This document shows, piece by piece, positions 34,775 through 42,439 of a DNA stretch of 64,000 nucleotides. Both the position numbers and the translations under genes were made by a program. The notes beneath the pieces are model-generated. The model saw only the letters and a list, made by a program, of their open reading frames with translations. It was not told the DNA's origin and searched no databases. The DNA comes from UBA10649 sp963793105 (GTDB taxonomy: Bacteria; Actinomycetota; Actinomycetes; S36-B12). Within the stretch, counting starts at the first letter, position 1, and every line of letters begins with the position of its first letter. The stretch covers positions 60,219 to 124,218 of the forward strand of contig CAWBZB010000014.1 of assembly GCA_963793105.1 (NCBI GenBank), read 5' to 3'.

Positions 34775-35562
34775 TGACCGACAACCCGACCTTGGCGGTG
34801 TGGAAGTTCGCCTCCTGCGACGGCTGCCAGCTGACCTTGCTGAACTGCGAGGACGAGCTGCTCGACGTCGCCGAGCGCGTGACCGTCGCCTACTTCCCCG
34901 AGGCCACGAGCGCCGTGGTCGAGGGACCGTACGACATCAGCCTCGTCGAGGGCTCGATCACCACCCCAGCGGATGCCGAGCGCATCCAGCAGGTGCGCGC
35001 GGCCTCGAGCACGCTCGTGACGATCGGTGCCTGTGCGACAGCCGGCGGCATCCAGGCGCTGCGCGACTTCGCCGACGTCTCGGAGTTCCTGTCCATCGTG
35101 TACGCCCACCCCGCGTATGTGGCGACGCTCGAGCGGTCCACTCCGATCGCCGCCCACGTCACGGTCGACTTCCAGCTGCGCGGCTGTCCGATCGACCGGG
35201 GTCAGCTGCTGGAGGTTCTGGCGGCTCTGCTGCAGGGCCGCACGCCGCGGATCCCGTCCTACAGCGTGTGCGTGGAGTGCAAGCGTCGAGGGGTGACCTG
35301 CATCGCCGTGACGGATGACTTGCCGTGCCTCGGGCCGGTCACGCAGGCCGGATGCGGCGCCCTCTGCCCCGCCTTCCGCCGCGGCTGCTACGGCTGCTTC
35401 GGGCCGAACGACACCCCGAACACGACGTCGCTCGCGAACCGCATGCGCGCGAGGGGCCAGTCGCAGGCCGAGGTGCTGCGCCTGTTCCGGACGTTCAACG
35501 CCGGTGCCGAGCCGTTCCGGGCGGAGAGCCTGGCGCACGAGCAGGAGGAGGTCACGACATGA
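34774..35562 (+). CDS. [NiFe] hydrogenase group 3b, small (delta) subunit
   Basis: The 262-residue protein has the proximal cluster ligands in FASCDGCQLTLLNCEDELLD, IGACATAGGIQ and RGCPIDRGQLLE. Further cysteines lie in YSVCVECKRRG, CLGPVTQAGCGALCP and RGCYGCFGPND for the medial and distal clusters. This pattern is the HydD-type small subunit with no signal peptide, so the enzyme is cytoplasmic. It is coupled at both ends to its neighbours (TGATG and ATGA overlaps). Confidence 0.92.
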   Translation: MTDNPTLAVWKFASCDGCQLTLLNCEDELLDVAERVTVAYFPEATSAVVEGPYDISLVEGSITTPADAERIQQVRAASSTLVTIGACATAGGIQALRDFADVSEFLSIVYAHPAYVATLERSTPIAAHVTVDFQLRGCPIDRGQLLEVLAALLQGRTPRIPSYSVCVECKRRGVTCIAVTDDLPCLGPVTQAGCGALCPAFRRGCYGCFGPNDTPNTTSLANRMRARGQSQAEVLRLFRTFNAGAEPFRAESLAHEQEEVTT

Positions 35563-36863
35563 CCCACAAGCTGACCTCCGGCAGCCAGGTGCTGTCCGTG
35601 GAGCTGCTTGCCCGGGTGGAGGGCGAGGGCGGGATGCACGTGCACGTCCAGGACGGCAGGGTCCGCGACGTTCACCTGCGCATCTTCGAGCCGCCCCGCT
35701 TCTTCGAGGCGTTCCTGCGAGGGCGTTCCTACACCGAGCCGCCTGACATCACCGCACGCATCTGCGGGATCTGCCCCGTCGCCTACCAGATGAGTGCCTG
35801 CCGGGCCATCGAGGACGCATGCGGCGTGACCGTGCCCGAGGAGATCCGGCTTCTGCGCCGGCTCCTCTACTGCGGCGAGTGGATCGAGAGCCATGCGCTC
35901 CACATCTTCTTCCTGCATGCACCGGACCTCCTCGGGTACCCGGGCGCCATCGAGATGGCACGGGACCACCGAGGCCTCGTGGAGTCCGCCCTGAGGATGA
36001 AACGCGCGGGCAACGACCTGATGACGGCCGTCGGCGGACGAGCCGTGCACCCCGTCAATGTCCGCGTCGGCGGCTTCCACCGGCTGCCGCACCGCGACGA
36101 GCTGCTGGCCGTCCGCCCCCAGCTCGCGGCCGCCCGCGAGGAGGCCATCGCCGCCATTCCCTTGGTGTCGAGCCTTGAGTTCCCCGACTTCGAGCAGCCC
36201 TACCCGTACCTGTCACTGGACTCCGAGCACGGCTACCCGATGGAGTCCGGTTCCCTGGTTGCGAGTACCGGTCTCGAGGCACCGGTCCAGTCCTTCAACG
36301 ACCACATCGTGGAGCAGCACGTCGCGCACTCCAACGCCCTGCACTCCACCTTCGACGGCGAGCCGTATGTCGTCGGCCCGCTGGCGCGCTACAGCCTCAA
36401 CTACGCCTCGCTGGCGCCCCTGGCCCGCGAGTGCGCCGAGATGGGCGGGCTTGGCACGACGTGCCGCAATCCCTTCCGATCCATCATCGTCCGCATGGTC
36501 GAGCTCGTGCACGCCCTCGATGAGGCGATCCGGCTCATCGACGGCTGGGAGGGCGCGTCGGCCCCGTGGGTGCCGGTCCCGGCTCGGGCCGGCGAGGGGC
36601 ATGGCGCCACCGAGGCTCCCCGCGGTCTCCTCTACCACCGCTACCGCATCGATGATGCCGGCTCGATTCTCGATGTGCAGATCACCCCGCCCACGGCGCA
36701 GAACCAGGGGGCGATCGAGTCGGACCTCCGGGCGTTCGTGCAGGACCATCTGGACCTGTCGCACGAGGAGCTGACTCGCCAGTGCGAGATCGCGATCCGC
36801 ACGTACGACCCGTGCATCTCGTGTGCCACCCATTTCCTGGACCTGCGGGTGGAGCACCTGTGA
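35559..36863 (+). CDS. [NiFe] hydrogenase group 3b, large (alpha) subunit
   Basis: The 434-residue catalytic subunit carries the L1 motif ARICGICPVAYQ and the L2 motif DPCISCATH, which together bind nickel and iron through four cysteines. Further conserved regions are LARVEGEGGMHV and RVGGFHRLP. The short FLDLRVEHL tail after the L2 histidine is the peptide removed by the maturation protease encoded next. The motif set fits group 3b, an NAD(P)-linked bidirectional hydrogenase often used to make or use H2 under low oxygen or carbon shortage. The hyp maturation genes are not in the window. Confidence 0.93.
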   Translation: MTHKLTSGSQVLSVELLARVEGEGGMHVHVQDGRVRDVHLRIFEPPRFFEAFLRGRSYTEPPDITARICGICPVAYQMSACRAIEDACGVTVPEEIRLLRRLLYCGEWIESHALHIFFLHAPDLLGYPGAIEMARDHRGLVESALRMKRAGNDLMTAVGGRAVHPVNVRVGGFHRLPHRDELLAVRPQLAAAREEAIAAIPLVSSLEFPDFEQPYPYLSLDSEHGYPMESGSLVASTGLEAPVQSFNDHIVEQHVAHSNALHSTFDGEPYVVGPLARYSLNYASLAPLARECAEMGGLGTTCRNPFRSIIVRMVELVHALDEAIRLIDGWEGASAPWVPVPARAGEGHGATEAPRGLLYHRYRIDDAGSILDVQITPPTAQNQGAIESDLRAFVQDHLDLSHEELTRQCEIAIRTYDPCISCATHFLDLRVEHL

Positions 36864-37384
36864 GCGATCCGGCCTCCACGTCCCATCACCGACGTCGGGC
36901 GCTGGTCGTCGGCCTGGGCTCGATCGACCGCGGTGACGATGCCGTCGGCCCCATGGTCGCGGCCGCCGTCGGCGATGCGCTGGCGGCCTCCGGCCAATCC
37001 TGGGTCGACGTGGTGGTCCACGAGGACCCCACCGCGCTGACCGAGGCCATGGCCGACGTCGACGTCGCCGTCATCGTGGATGCGGTGCGGTCCGGCGGCG
37101 AGCCGGGAACCGTGACGTGGCGCGAGGCCGGCCCCGGCCAGCCGGCGCTTCCGGCCCGCACCGCGCCAGGGGTCGCGGGCACCCACGGCCTGGGCCTGGC
37201 CGCCTTCATCGAGCTGGCCCGGGTCCTGGACCTGCTCCCGGCCCGAGTCGTCGTGGTCGGCGTGGAGGCGCACGCCATGGGCCATGGGCAGGCGGTCTCC
37301 GCCCAGGTGATGAGCGCGGTCCCCCGCGCCGTCGACGTGATCCTCGGGATCCTGGGCATCGAAGCCGATTCCTTGCAGGCGTGA
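36860..37384 (+). CDS. Hydrogenase maturation protease (HyaD/HycI family)
   Basis: The 174-residue protein begins with the family motif VVGLGSIDRGDDAVGPMVA, whose aspartate binds nickel, followed by VIVDAV with the second acid and a GVEAHAM histidine. It trims the large subunit tail after nickel insertion. The start GTG overlaps the large subunit stop (GTGA), so it is dedicated to this enzyme. Confidence 0.86.
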   Translation: MSDPASTSHHRRRALVVGLGSIDRGDDAVGPMVAAAVGDALAASGQSWVDVVVHEDPTALTEAMADVDVAVIVDAVRSGGEPGTVTWREAGPGQPALPARTAPGVAGTHGLGLAAFIELARVLDLLPARVVVVGVEAHAMGHGQAVSAQVMSAVPRAVDVILGILGIEADSLQA

Positions 37385-37395
37385 TGGGGCGGCGG

Positions 37396-37401
37396 TAGTG
37401 T
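37396..37401 (+). promoter_or_regulatory. Possible -10 box before the cNMP-binding gene
   Basis: TAGTGT lies 8 nt before the ATG at 37410; no ribosome binding site is seen. It would give the following gene its own transcript. The spacing is 2 nt longer than at the other leaderless genes. Confidence 0.3.
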
Positions 37402-37409
37402 CGCGCACC

Positions 37410-37820
37410 ATGATCTCCAAGGACGACGCCATCAAGGGCGTGCCTCTGTTTGCCACGTGCAGCAAGAAGGAGATCGCCCTTGTTGCCAGTGAAGCGGACC
37501 GGTTCACGCTGCCGGCCGGCCAGGACCTGATCCGTCAGGGCACCTACGGCAGCGAGTTCTTCATCATCCTGAGCGGAACGGCGGAGGTCCGGCAGGGAGA
37601 CGACCTCCTCGCCACCCTCGGCCCCGGTGACTTCTTCGGCGAGATCGCCTCGGTCGAGCGGGTTCCCCGCACCGCCACCGTCACGACGACCTCGCAGTTG
37701 GACGCCCTGGTGCTTCGCGCGGCGGCCTTGTCGGGGCTCCGCGATCGGCTTCCCAACGTGGATCGCGCGGTGCTCGACCAGATCGCCAGCCGCCACGCGG
37801 CCGACGAGTCTCGGGGGTAG
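37410..37820 (+). CDS. Cyclic-nucleotide-binding domain protein
   Basis: The 136-residue protein is one Crp-type beta-roll with no effector domain. The phosphate-binding cassette is canonical: FFGEIASVERVPRTATV, with the glutamate, arginine and TA pair in place, so it should bind cAMP or cGMP. It follows the hydrogenase operon by 25 nt but seems to have its own promoter. A GTG at 37398 would add four residues. It is likely a small signalling adaptor whose partner is unknown. Confidence 0.82.
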   Translation: MISKDDAIKGVPLFATCSKKEIALVASEADRFTLPAGQDLIRQGTYGSEFFIILSGTAEVRQGDDLLATLGPGDFFGEIASVERVPRTATVTTTSQLDALVLRAAALSGLRDRLPNVDRAVLDQIASRHAADESRG

Positions 37821-38396
37821 GCGGCCCCGCGCGGGAAGCAGATCTGCAGAACTGCCGCGTCCAATAGGGAGGTCGCGGCGACGCCCGAGTGGGTGTCGTG
37901 CTCGGAGTTGGTGTCGGACTGCCGGGTTGCCGCTACCCACGCATCGCCTGCGTTGCGGACCGCGCGCAACTTGTTCGCCCCACCCGCGGTCAGGCGCACG
38001 GTGAGCGGGGATCTGCTCGATGTCGACCCTTCCGCGCGAGCGTGCCCCGGAGGTGACGGAACCCCAGCAGCCTCTTCGCTCCGTGTCGCGTCAGGCGGAA
38101 GCGCGGGCCGCCTTGATTCTCTTGCGTGCCCGCCACCGAGAGATTCGTGGCAACTGCCCCGCATCTCCCGCTGGCGAGCCCGGGGCAAGATCAAGCAGGC
38201 GCGGGCTTCCTCATCGTGGTGCTGCGGACACCCGCCACCCCATCAGCCTGGCGTCGGGGACTCCGCAGAGATGAGTCATGGCCCGCCACAGATGGCGAGA
38301 TCGGGATTGCCGTCACCGTCGCCCGCCGCCATGCGCTGGTTGTGCACGTCGATGGAGTCCTGGAAGGAATGTCCACGTTGACCCTTCCTTCGCCAG
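37821..38396. other. 576 nt without a supportable gene
   Basis: No ORF here has a recognisable family, a ribosome binding site or a consistent codon pattern. A minus-strand frame runs through it but continues antisense into the cNMP-binding gene. One copy of a short direct repeat (38271-38302) lies at its right side. It looks like decayed sequence at the edge of an accessory stretch. Confidence 0.5.
38271..38302 (+). repeat. Short direct repeat, copy A
   Basis: It starts ATGAGTCAT and ends AGATGGCGAGATC, as does a second copy at 40655-40684 next to tRNA-Pro. The middle differs. The copies lie 2.4 kb apart in the same orientation and bracket the accessory stretch. Confidence 0.5.
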
Positions 38397-38993
38397 CTAG
38401 TACGTCACCGTCCCGCCGCTCCAGCTGCTCTTGAACGCCCACGGAATGAAGGGATCAGACGCATCTGTCTGGTTGGGGAATCCAACCCAGGTCGCAGTGC
38501 CGCTCGCATTCTCAAAGCGTCCCGTACTCTGGCAAGCCACGTCGTTCAGCAGGTAGCACTGGTCCTGCGTGGTGGTCGACATGAAGGTCACCACTGTCGG
38601 GTCACCGCCTGGCTCGCTCGACTCGCCGCCGCCGACGTACTCGCCGAACAGGACGTCACCGTCTTCCGTGACGAAGGCGATCTGGCCTTCCTGGGGGCCA
38701 GTTGGCGAGTTGCAGTGCGCCGTCTCGATGTGCACCGGTCCGAGTTCGGTCTCGGCCCCATCTGAGCTGGTGTAGGTGGTGACCTTGTAGTAGTCATCGA
38801 CGTCCAAGTCCTCGTTGCAGGCCTTGGCATTGGTGAGCCCATCGCGGTTTCCGTTGCCGCCGAACTGCGCCGTGCCGGTGGTCGACCCCTCGAACGCGTG
38901 ACTTGAGGGTCCGGCCGATGAGCATGCACCTGCTCCGAGGACAAGGGCAGCGGCCATCAGTGACGCCTGGACGATTCTCGTGGAGATCATCAT
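38397..38993 (-). CDS. Putative lipoprotein, unknown function
   Basis: The 198-residue protein has an N-terminal hydrophobic segment ending LVLGAGACSSAG, a probable though not ideal lipobox with the lipidated cysteine near residue 24. The mature part is acidic, rich in Gly/Thr/Ser, with four further cysteines and strand-like segments such as DGDVLFGEYVGG and DQCYLLNDVAC. No family is recognised. ATG at 38993 follows GGGAGG. Its lower GC and Thr-rich composition fit the accessory nature of this stretch. Confidence 0.62.
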   Translation of the reverse strand: MMISTRIVQASLMAAALVLGAGACSSAGPSSHAFEGSTTGTAQFGGNGNRDGLTNAKACNEDLDVDDYYKVTTYTSSDGAETELGPVHIETAHCNSPTGPQEGQIAFVTEDGDVLFGEYVGGGESSEPGGDPTVVTFMSTTTQDQCYLLNDVACQSTGRFENASGTATWVGFPNQTDASDPFIPWAFKSSWSGGTVTY

Positions 38994-39187
38994 CGACCTC
39001 CCATCTCCCTCGGGGGTTCGCAGCGGCGCTTCTCCACCGCCCGGTCGCCGACACGCAACCCTTGCCCGCCGCCCCGCACGGCGAAATCCTCACCGAGAGT
39101 TCCACCAATCATGGTAGATATCAGATCGCTGATGGGTCAGGGTCCTTCGTCAGGGGACCAAGGTCGTGCTCGCCTTCGAGGCCGCCG
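38994..39187. other. Intergenic stretch, nothing recognised
   Basis: It holds the promoter side of the lipoprotein gene and otherwise no ORF, hairpin or RNA gene I can support. Confidence 0.4.
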
Positions 39188-39241
39188 TCAGCGGAGCACC
39201 GGGTGCTCGGGGGCCAGGTCACCGACCAGCGGGTACGTCAT
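39188..39241 (-). pseudogene. Possible remnant of an IS3-type transposase start
   Basis: An 17-codon frame from ATG at 39241 reads MTYPLVGDLAPEHPVLR and stops. The first ten residues resemble the start of IS3-family OrfB proteins of actinobacteria, as I recall them, but nothing of the catalytic core remains. The ATG overlaps the stop of the preceding short frame. The match is short and could be chance. Confidence 0.25.
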
Positions 39242-39318
39242 TCTGGGAGCGAACTCGCAGCAAAGTAGGCCGCGGTGAACTCAACCGGCCAGCGCAACAC
39301 TTGGGTCAGCGTGGTCAT
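39238..39318 (-). CDS. Possible 26-aa ORF in an overlapping chain
   Basis: ATG at 39318 overlaps the stop of the upstream orphan gene (ATGA), and its own stop overlaps the ATG at 39241. The peptide ends in EFTAAYFAASSLPE. The chained overlaps suggest that these were once coupled frames, perhaps the tail of an IS3 OrfA. There is no direct evidence that it is expressed. Confidence 0.2.
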   Translation of the reverse strand: MTTLTQVLRWPVEFTAAYFAASSLPE

Positions 39319-39783
39319 CTGATGATCTGGCGGATGAGCTTGTCTCGCGGTGTGCCGGTGACGTCGGCCCAGGCCTGGGTCGCTGCGGCGAGAGCCAGCG
39401 CACCGCCCGGCAGTAGTTGATGGCTGCCTTGGCGGGTGATGAGGGTCTGCAGTGAGCGGAAGGCTCGGCCTTTGCCGGCCAGGACCAGGACGTCGGTGGC
39501 AGCTCGCTCGCCGGTCCAGTGCCCTGCGGGAAGGCGAGTGCGCGTCGAGAGCGCGGGCGTCTCCGACCGGGGTGAACAGCGCCATGTTGCGGCGCTCGAC
39601 CGCGCGGTTCATCGCGGCCTGGAGCGTGTCAAGGTCGCTGGCCTCGAGGTCGTGAATGTCGATGCCGTCCTCGGCCAGCAAGGGCGCCAGTTCGTTGAGC
39701 AGCTCGTCGGCCAGACCAGACTTCAACTGGACTCGCGGAGGTCCGGGAGGTGGCTCGGGCTGGCTGCGCTTGAGATCGGCCAT
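39315..39783 (-). CDS. Orphan protein, unknown function, split by a +1 frameshift
   Basis: The first frame starts MADLKRSQPEPPPGPP and continues SGLADELLNELAPLLAEDG and AAMNRAVERRNMALFTPVG. The second frame gives LPAGHWTGERAATDVLVLAG, GRAFRSLQTLITRQG and TPRDKLIRQIIR. Joining them near 39540-39560 gives about 155 residues. No family is recognised. An upstream ATG at 39825 would overlap the IS30 remnant and is less likely. It sits directly behind the transposase remnant and may have come with it. Confidence 0.5.
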
Positions 39784-39811
39784 GGCCCCAGTCTCGCAGC
39801 CATAGCACTCT

Positions 39812-40536
39812 TCAGCTGAGTTCACCGAGCACGGCCTGCAGGCACTCGGCGGGAGTGCGGTGACCGAGGACCTTGCGCGGGCGGGTGTTCAGCCGACGTG
39901 CGACCACGTCGAGGTCGTCCTGGGTAGGTCCGGCCATGCTCACGCCCTTCGGGAAGTACTGGCGCAGCAGCTGGTTGGTGTTCTCGTTCGTGCCGCGCTG
40001 CCAAGGGCTTCGCGGGTCGGCGAAGAACACCGCGAGCCCCGTGTTCGCGGTGACACTGCTGTGATCGGCAAGCTCCATCCCGCGGTCCCACGTCAGGCTC
40101 TTGCGCACCTGCTCGGGCAGTCGTCCCATCTCGCGGGAGAGTCCCGCGGTGACGCTGGCCATGTCACGGCCCTCGACGTGGACAAGCACCGTGAAGCGGG
40201 TAGTCCGCTCCACCACGGTCGCGATCTGCGAGACACCCCGCCCCGGCAGTAGGTCACCTTCCCAGTGCCCGGCGACCTCGCGGCCCTCGGCCTCGACCGG
40301 GCGCTGTGAAAACGACACGGCATCCTTGATCTGCGACCGCCACTGACCCGTCACGGTGTTGTGGACGCTGCGCCGCATCGGGCGCCTGGTGCGCAGACGC
40401 TTCTGCAGCGCCCTGGGCAGCACCCCTCGTGACTGGATGAACAACGACTTGTAGATCGTCTCCGCCGGTCCGCCCGGTGCCTGCCGCAGAGATCGTCACA
40501 GCGCTCCAGCCGTTCACGCATTCAGGGGTAGTCCAT
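39812..40536 (-). pseudogene. IS30-family transposase remnant, internally deleted
   Basis: The C-terminal 210 residues are an intact-looking IS30 catalytic core: GHWEGDLLPG (first acid), SLTWDRGMELADH (second acid), FADPRSPWQRGTNENTNQLLRQYFP (third acid) and RPRKVLGHRTPAECL. Upstream, AETIYKSLFIQSRG is in frame, but the helix-turn-helix part is missing. A start MDYP, a stop, then MRERLERCDDL (from 40536) look like the original N-terminus now joined directly to the core. The product should be unable to bind its ends. Confidence 0.75.
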
Positions 40537-40654
40537 GGATCGACGCTAGTAGGACGACGCGACAGCGGTGAGTTGCTTACCTGTCCGGCACGACAAATCC
40601 CGGAAAGCTGGCCGAGCCAATGGTTGTCAGGATCGGTGTCAGTAGCCCCCACAC

Positions 40655-40684
40655 ATGAGTCATCCCCCCGTAGATGGCGAGATC
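40655..40684 (+). repeat. Short direct repeat, copy B
   Basis: It shares ATGAGTCAT and AGATGGCGAGATC with copy A at 38271-38302. It ends 18 nt from the 3' end of tRNA-Pro. Confidence 0.5.
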
Positions 40685-40701
40685 TACGAGGGGATTCCCC
40701 G

Positions 40702-40775
<74 letters not shown>

Positions 40776-41200
40776 TGACCGTCATCCGAAAAGGATTCGG
40801 ACACTTGCGGGAGCCTACATGGTGGGCGGACCCACACTTCACACCAGACCAGCCACGCGCGCTCCGCGCAAGGCAGCTCGACTGCACGTCGATTCCCCCT
40901 CGTCCTGGACCTGGCGGACGGTACGCCGGCACCGCGTGGTGGTCCACGGGAAACTCACCCTGCGTGCCACACCGCGTAGTTGCGTCAGGCCCTCCGGGTT
41001 CGTCCCGCGTAGTCGCGTCCACGCCGTCCACGCGGAAGTCAGGGTCGGGAAGCCGATCCATCCCGGCTGCGACGATTCGGGGCCGAATGTCGATGTCGAT
41101 GCAGTGTGCTGCACCGCACTCCCCTCCACGAGTCGGCGTGCACCGTTCCCGCCGACGGCGTGACCGCGACTCCGGTGATCGCCGGCACTACGTTGACGAC
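40776..41200. other. 425-nt intergenic region, promoter side of tRNA-Pro and lipase
   Basis: No ORF with support is seen. It holds a small hairpin, TCCGAA/TTCGGA (40785-40801), near the tRNA promoter. There is also a 14-nt imperfect direct repeat, CGCGTAGTTGCGTC (40974-40987) and CGCGTAGTCGCGTC (41006-41019). The leaderless -10 box of the lipase gene lies at its end. Confidence 0.4.
41189..41194 (+). promoter_or_regulatory. Predicted -10 box of leaderless lipase transcript
   Basis: TACGTT stands 6 nt before the ATG at 41201, with no ribosome binding site between. Confidence 0.45.
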
Positions 41201-42436
41201 ATGAAGGTCGGGAAGACGGTCGGGATCGTGTTCCTCGCCTGCGTCACCGCTGCTGCGATGGTCGGGGTGGCCACCGTCGGTGCCGCCAACGTCACGGCAC
41301 GCCAGGCCCAGGAAGCCCTCGATCCCTTCTACACACCGCCGGACCCCCTGCCCGCCGAGCCCGGCACCGTCATCCGCATGGAGCCACTCGGGGTCGACGT
41401 CCCGAACGGATCTGCCCACCGCATGCTGTACGTGTCGGAGCGACCGGACGGTAGCCCGGCCGCATCCGGAGGCATGGTCTTCATCCCCGACTCCCCGGCC
41501 CCGCCGGAGGGCCGGCCCGTCGTCGCCTGGGCGCACGGCACCCTGGGGATGGGGAACGCCTGCGTGCCCTCCCGCGCATCGGACCCGCTGCACGACACGG
41601 ACAACTGGCTGGACCAGATGATGCAGCTCGGGTACGTCGTGACGGCAACGGACTACGTCGGGCTCGGCACGCCGGGCACGAGCCTGTACCTCGTCGCGCA
41701 GTCCGAGGTGCGGGACGTCGTCAACTCCGTGCGGGCCGCCCGGAACATTCCCCAGGCCCAGGCGGGGACGCGCTACGTCACGTGGGGTCACTCGCAGGGC
41801 GGCCACTCCGCGGTGTGGACGGGGCACCTCGGCAGTGAGTACGCCCCCGAGCTCGAGCTGCTCGGCGTCTCCGCGGCCGCCCCCGCCCTCAACCTGCCCG
41901 AGATCATGGGCGCCCAGTGGGACACGGAGGTCGCCTGGGTGATCGGGCCGGACGTCGTGGAGTCGTGGCCGGAGTACTACCCCGGCATGCCGATCAACGG
42001 CGTCCTGACGCCGGAGGCGATCGACGCGTCGCCGACCCTCGTCGACGAGTGCATCAAGCAGGCGGCCCTCGAGGCCCTCGTGCGCCAGCGGATCGGCCAG
42101 CGGTACTTCGCCGTCGATCCCGAGTCGGTCCCCGCGTGGGACGACGCGATCCACGAGCAGACCCCCGATCCCCTGCCCTCCGACATGCCGGTGTTCATCG
42201 CACAGGGCACCACCGACGAGGTCGTGCTCCCCTGGCCCAACGCCATGGTCCAGGAGGCCTGGTGCGCGGCGGGCTCGACCATCAGCGTCCTGTGGATGGG
42301 AAGCATCGGCCACATGGCCGCGGCCGTGACTGCGGGGCCGTCAGCCGTCTCGTGGATCGAGGACCGCTTCGCCGGCCGCCCCGCACCACGCACCTGCGAC
42401 GTGCCTCCGGCGATCGCCCCCGCGCCACCCGCCTGA
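41201..42436 (+). CDS. Secreted LIP-family lipase/esterase (alpha/beta hydrolase)
   Basis: The 411-residue protein has an N-terminal export segment (VGIVFLACVTAAAMVGVAT) and the fold of the fungal/actinobacterial secretory lipase family. Motifs are VVAWAHGTLGMGNACVPS, the nucleophile elbow WGHSQGGHSA near residue 190, an aspartate in QGTTDEVVLP and the catalytic histidine in GSIGHMAA. It should hydrolyse lipid esters outside the cell. The ATG at 41201 starts at the signal peptide; longer upstream frames are rejected. Confidence 0.82.
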   Translation: MKVGKTVGIVFLACVTAAAMVGVATVGAANVTARQAQEALDPFYTPPDPLPAEPGTVIRMEPLGVDVPNGSAHRMLYVSERPDGSPAASGGMVFIPDSPAPPEGRPVVAWAHGTLGMGNACVPSRASDPLHDTDNWLDQMMQLGYVVTATDYVGLGTPGTSLYLVAQSEVRDVVNSVRAARNIPQAQAGTRYVTWGHSQGGHSAVWTGHLGSEYAPELELLGVSAAAPALNLPEIMGAQWDTEVAWVIGPDVVESWPEYYPGMPINGVLTPEAIDASPTLVDECIKQAALEALVRQRIGQRYFAVDPESVPAWDDAIHEQTPDPLPSDMPVFIAQGTTDEVVLPWPNAMVQEAWCAAGSTISVLWMGSIGHMAAAVTAGPSAVSWIEDRFAGRPAPRTCDVPPAIAPAPPA

Positions 42437-42439
42437 CGA

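Noticed and set aside
37544..38194. 216-codon minus-strand ORF near the accessory stretch
   Set aside because: It runs antisense into the cNMP-binding gene and shows no domain or ribosome binding site; composition is non-coding.
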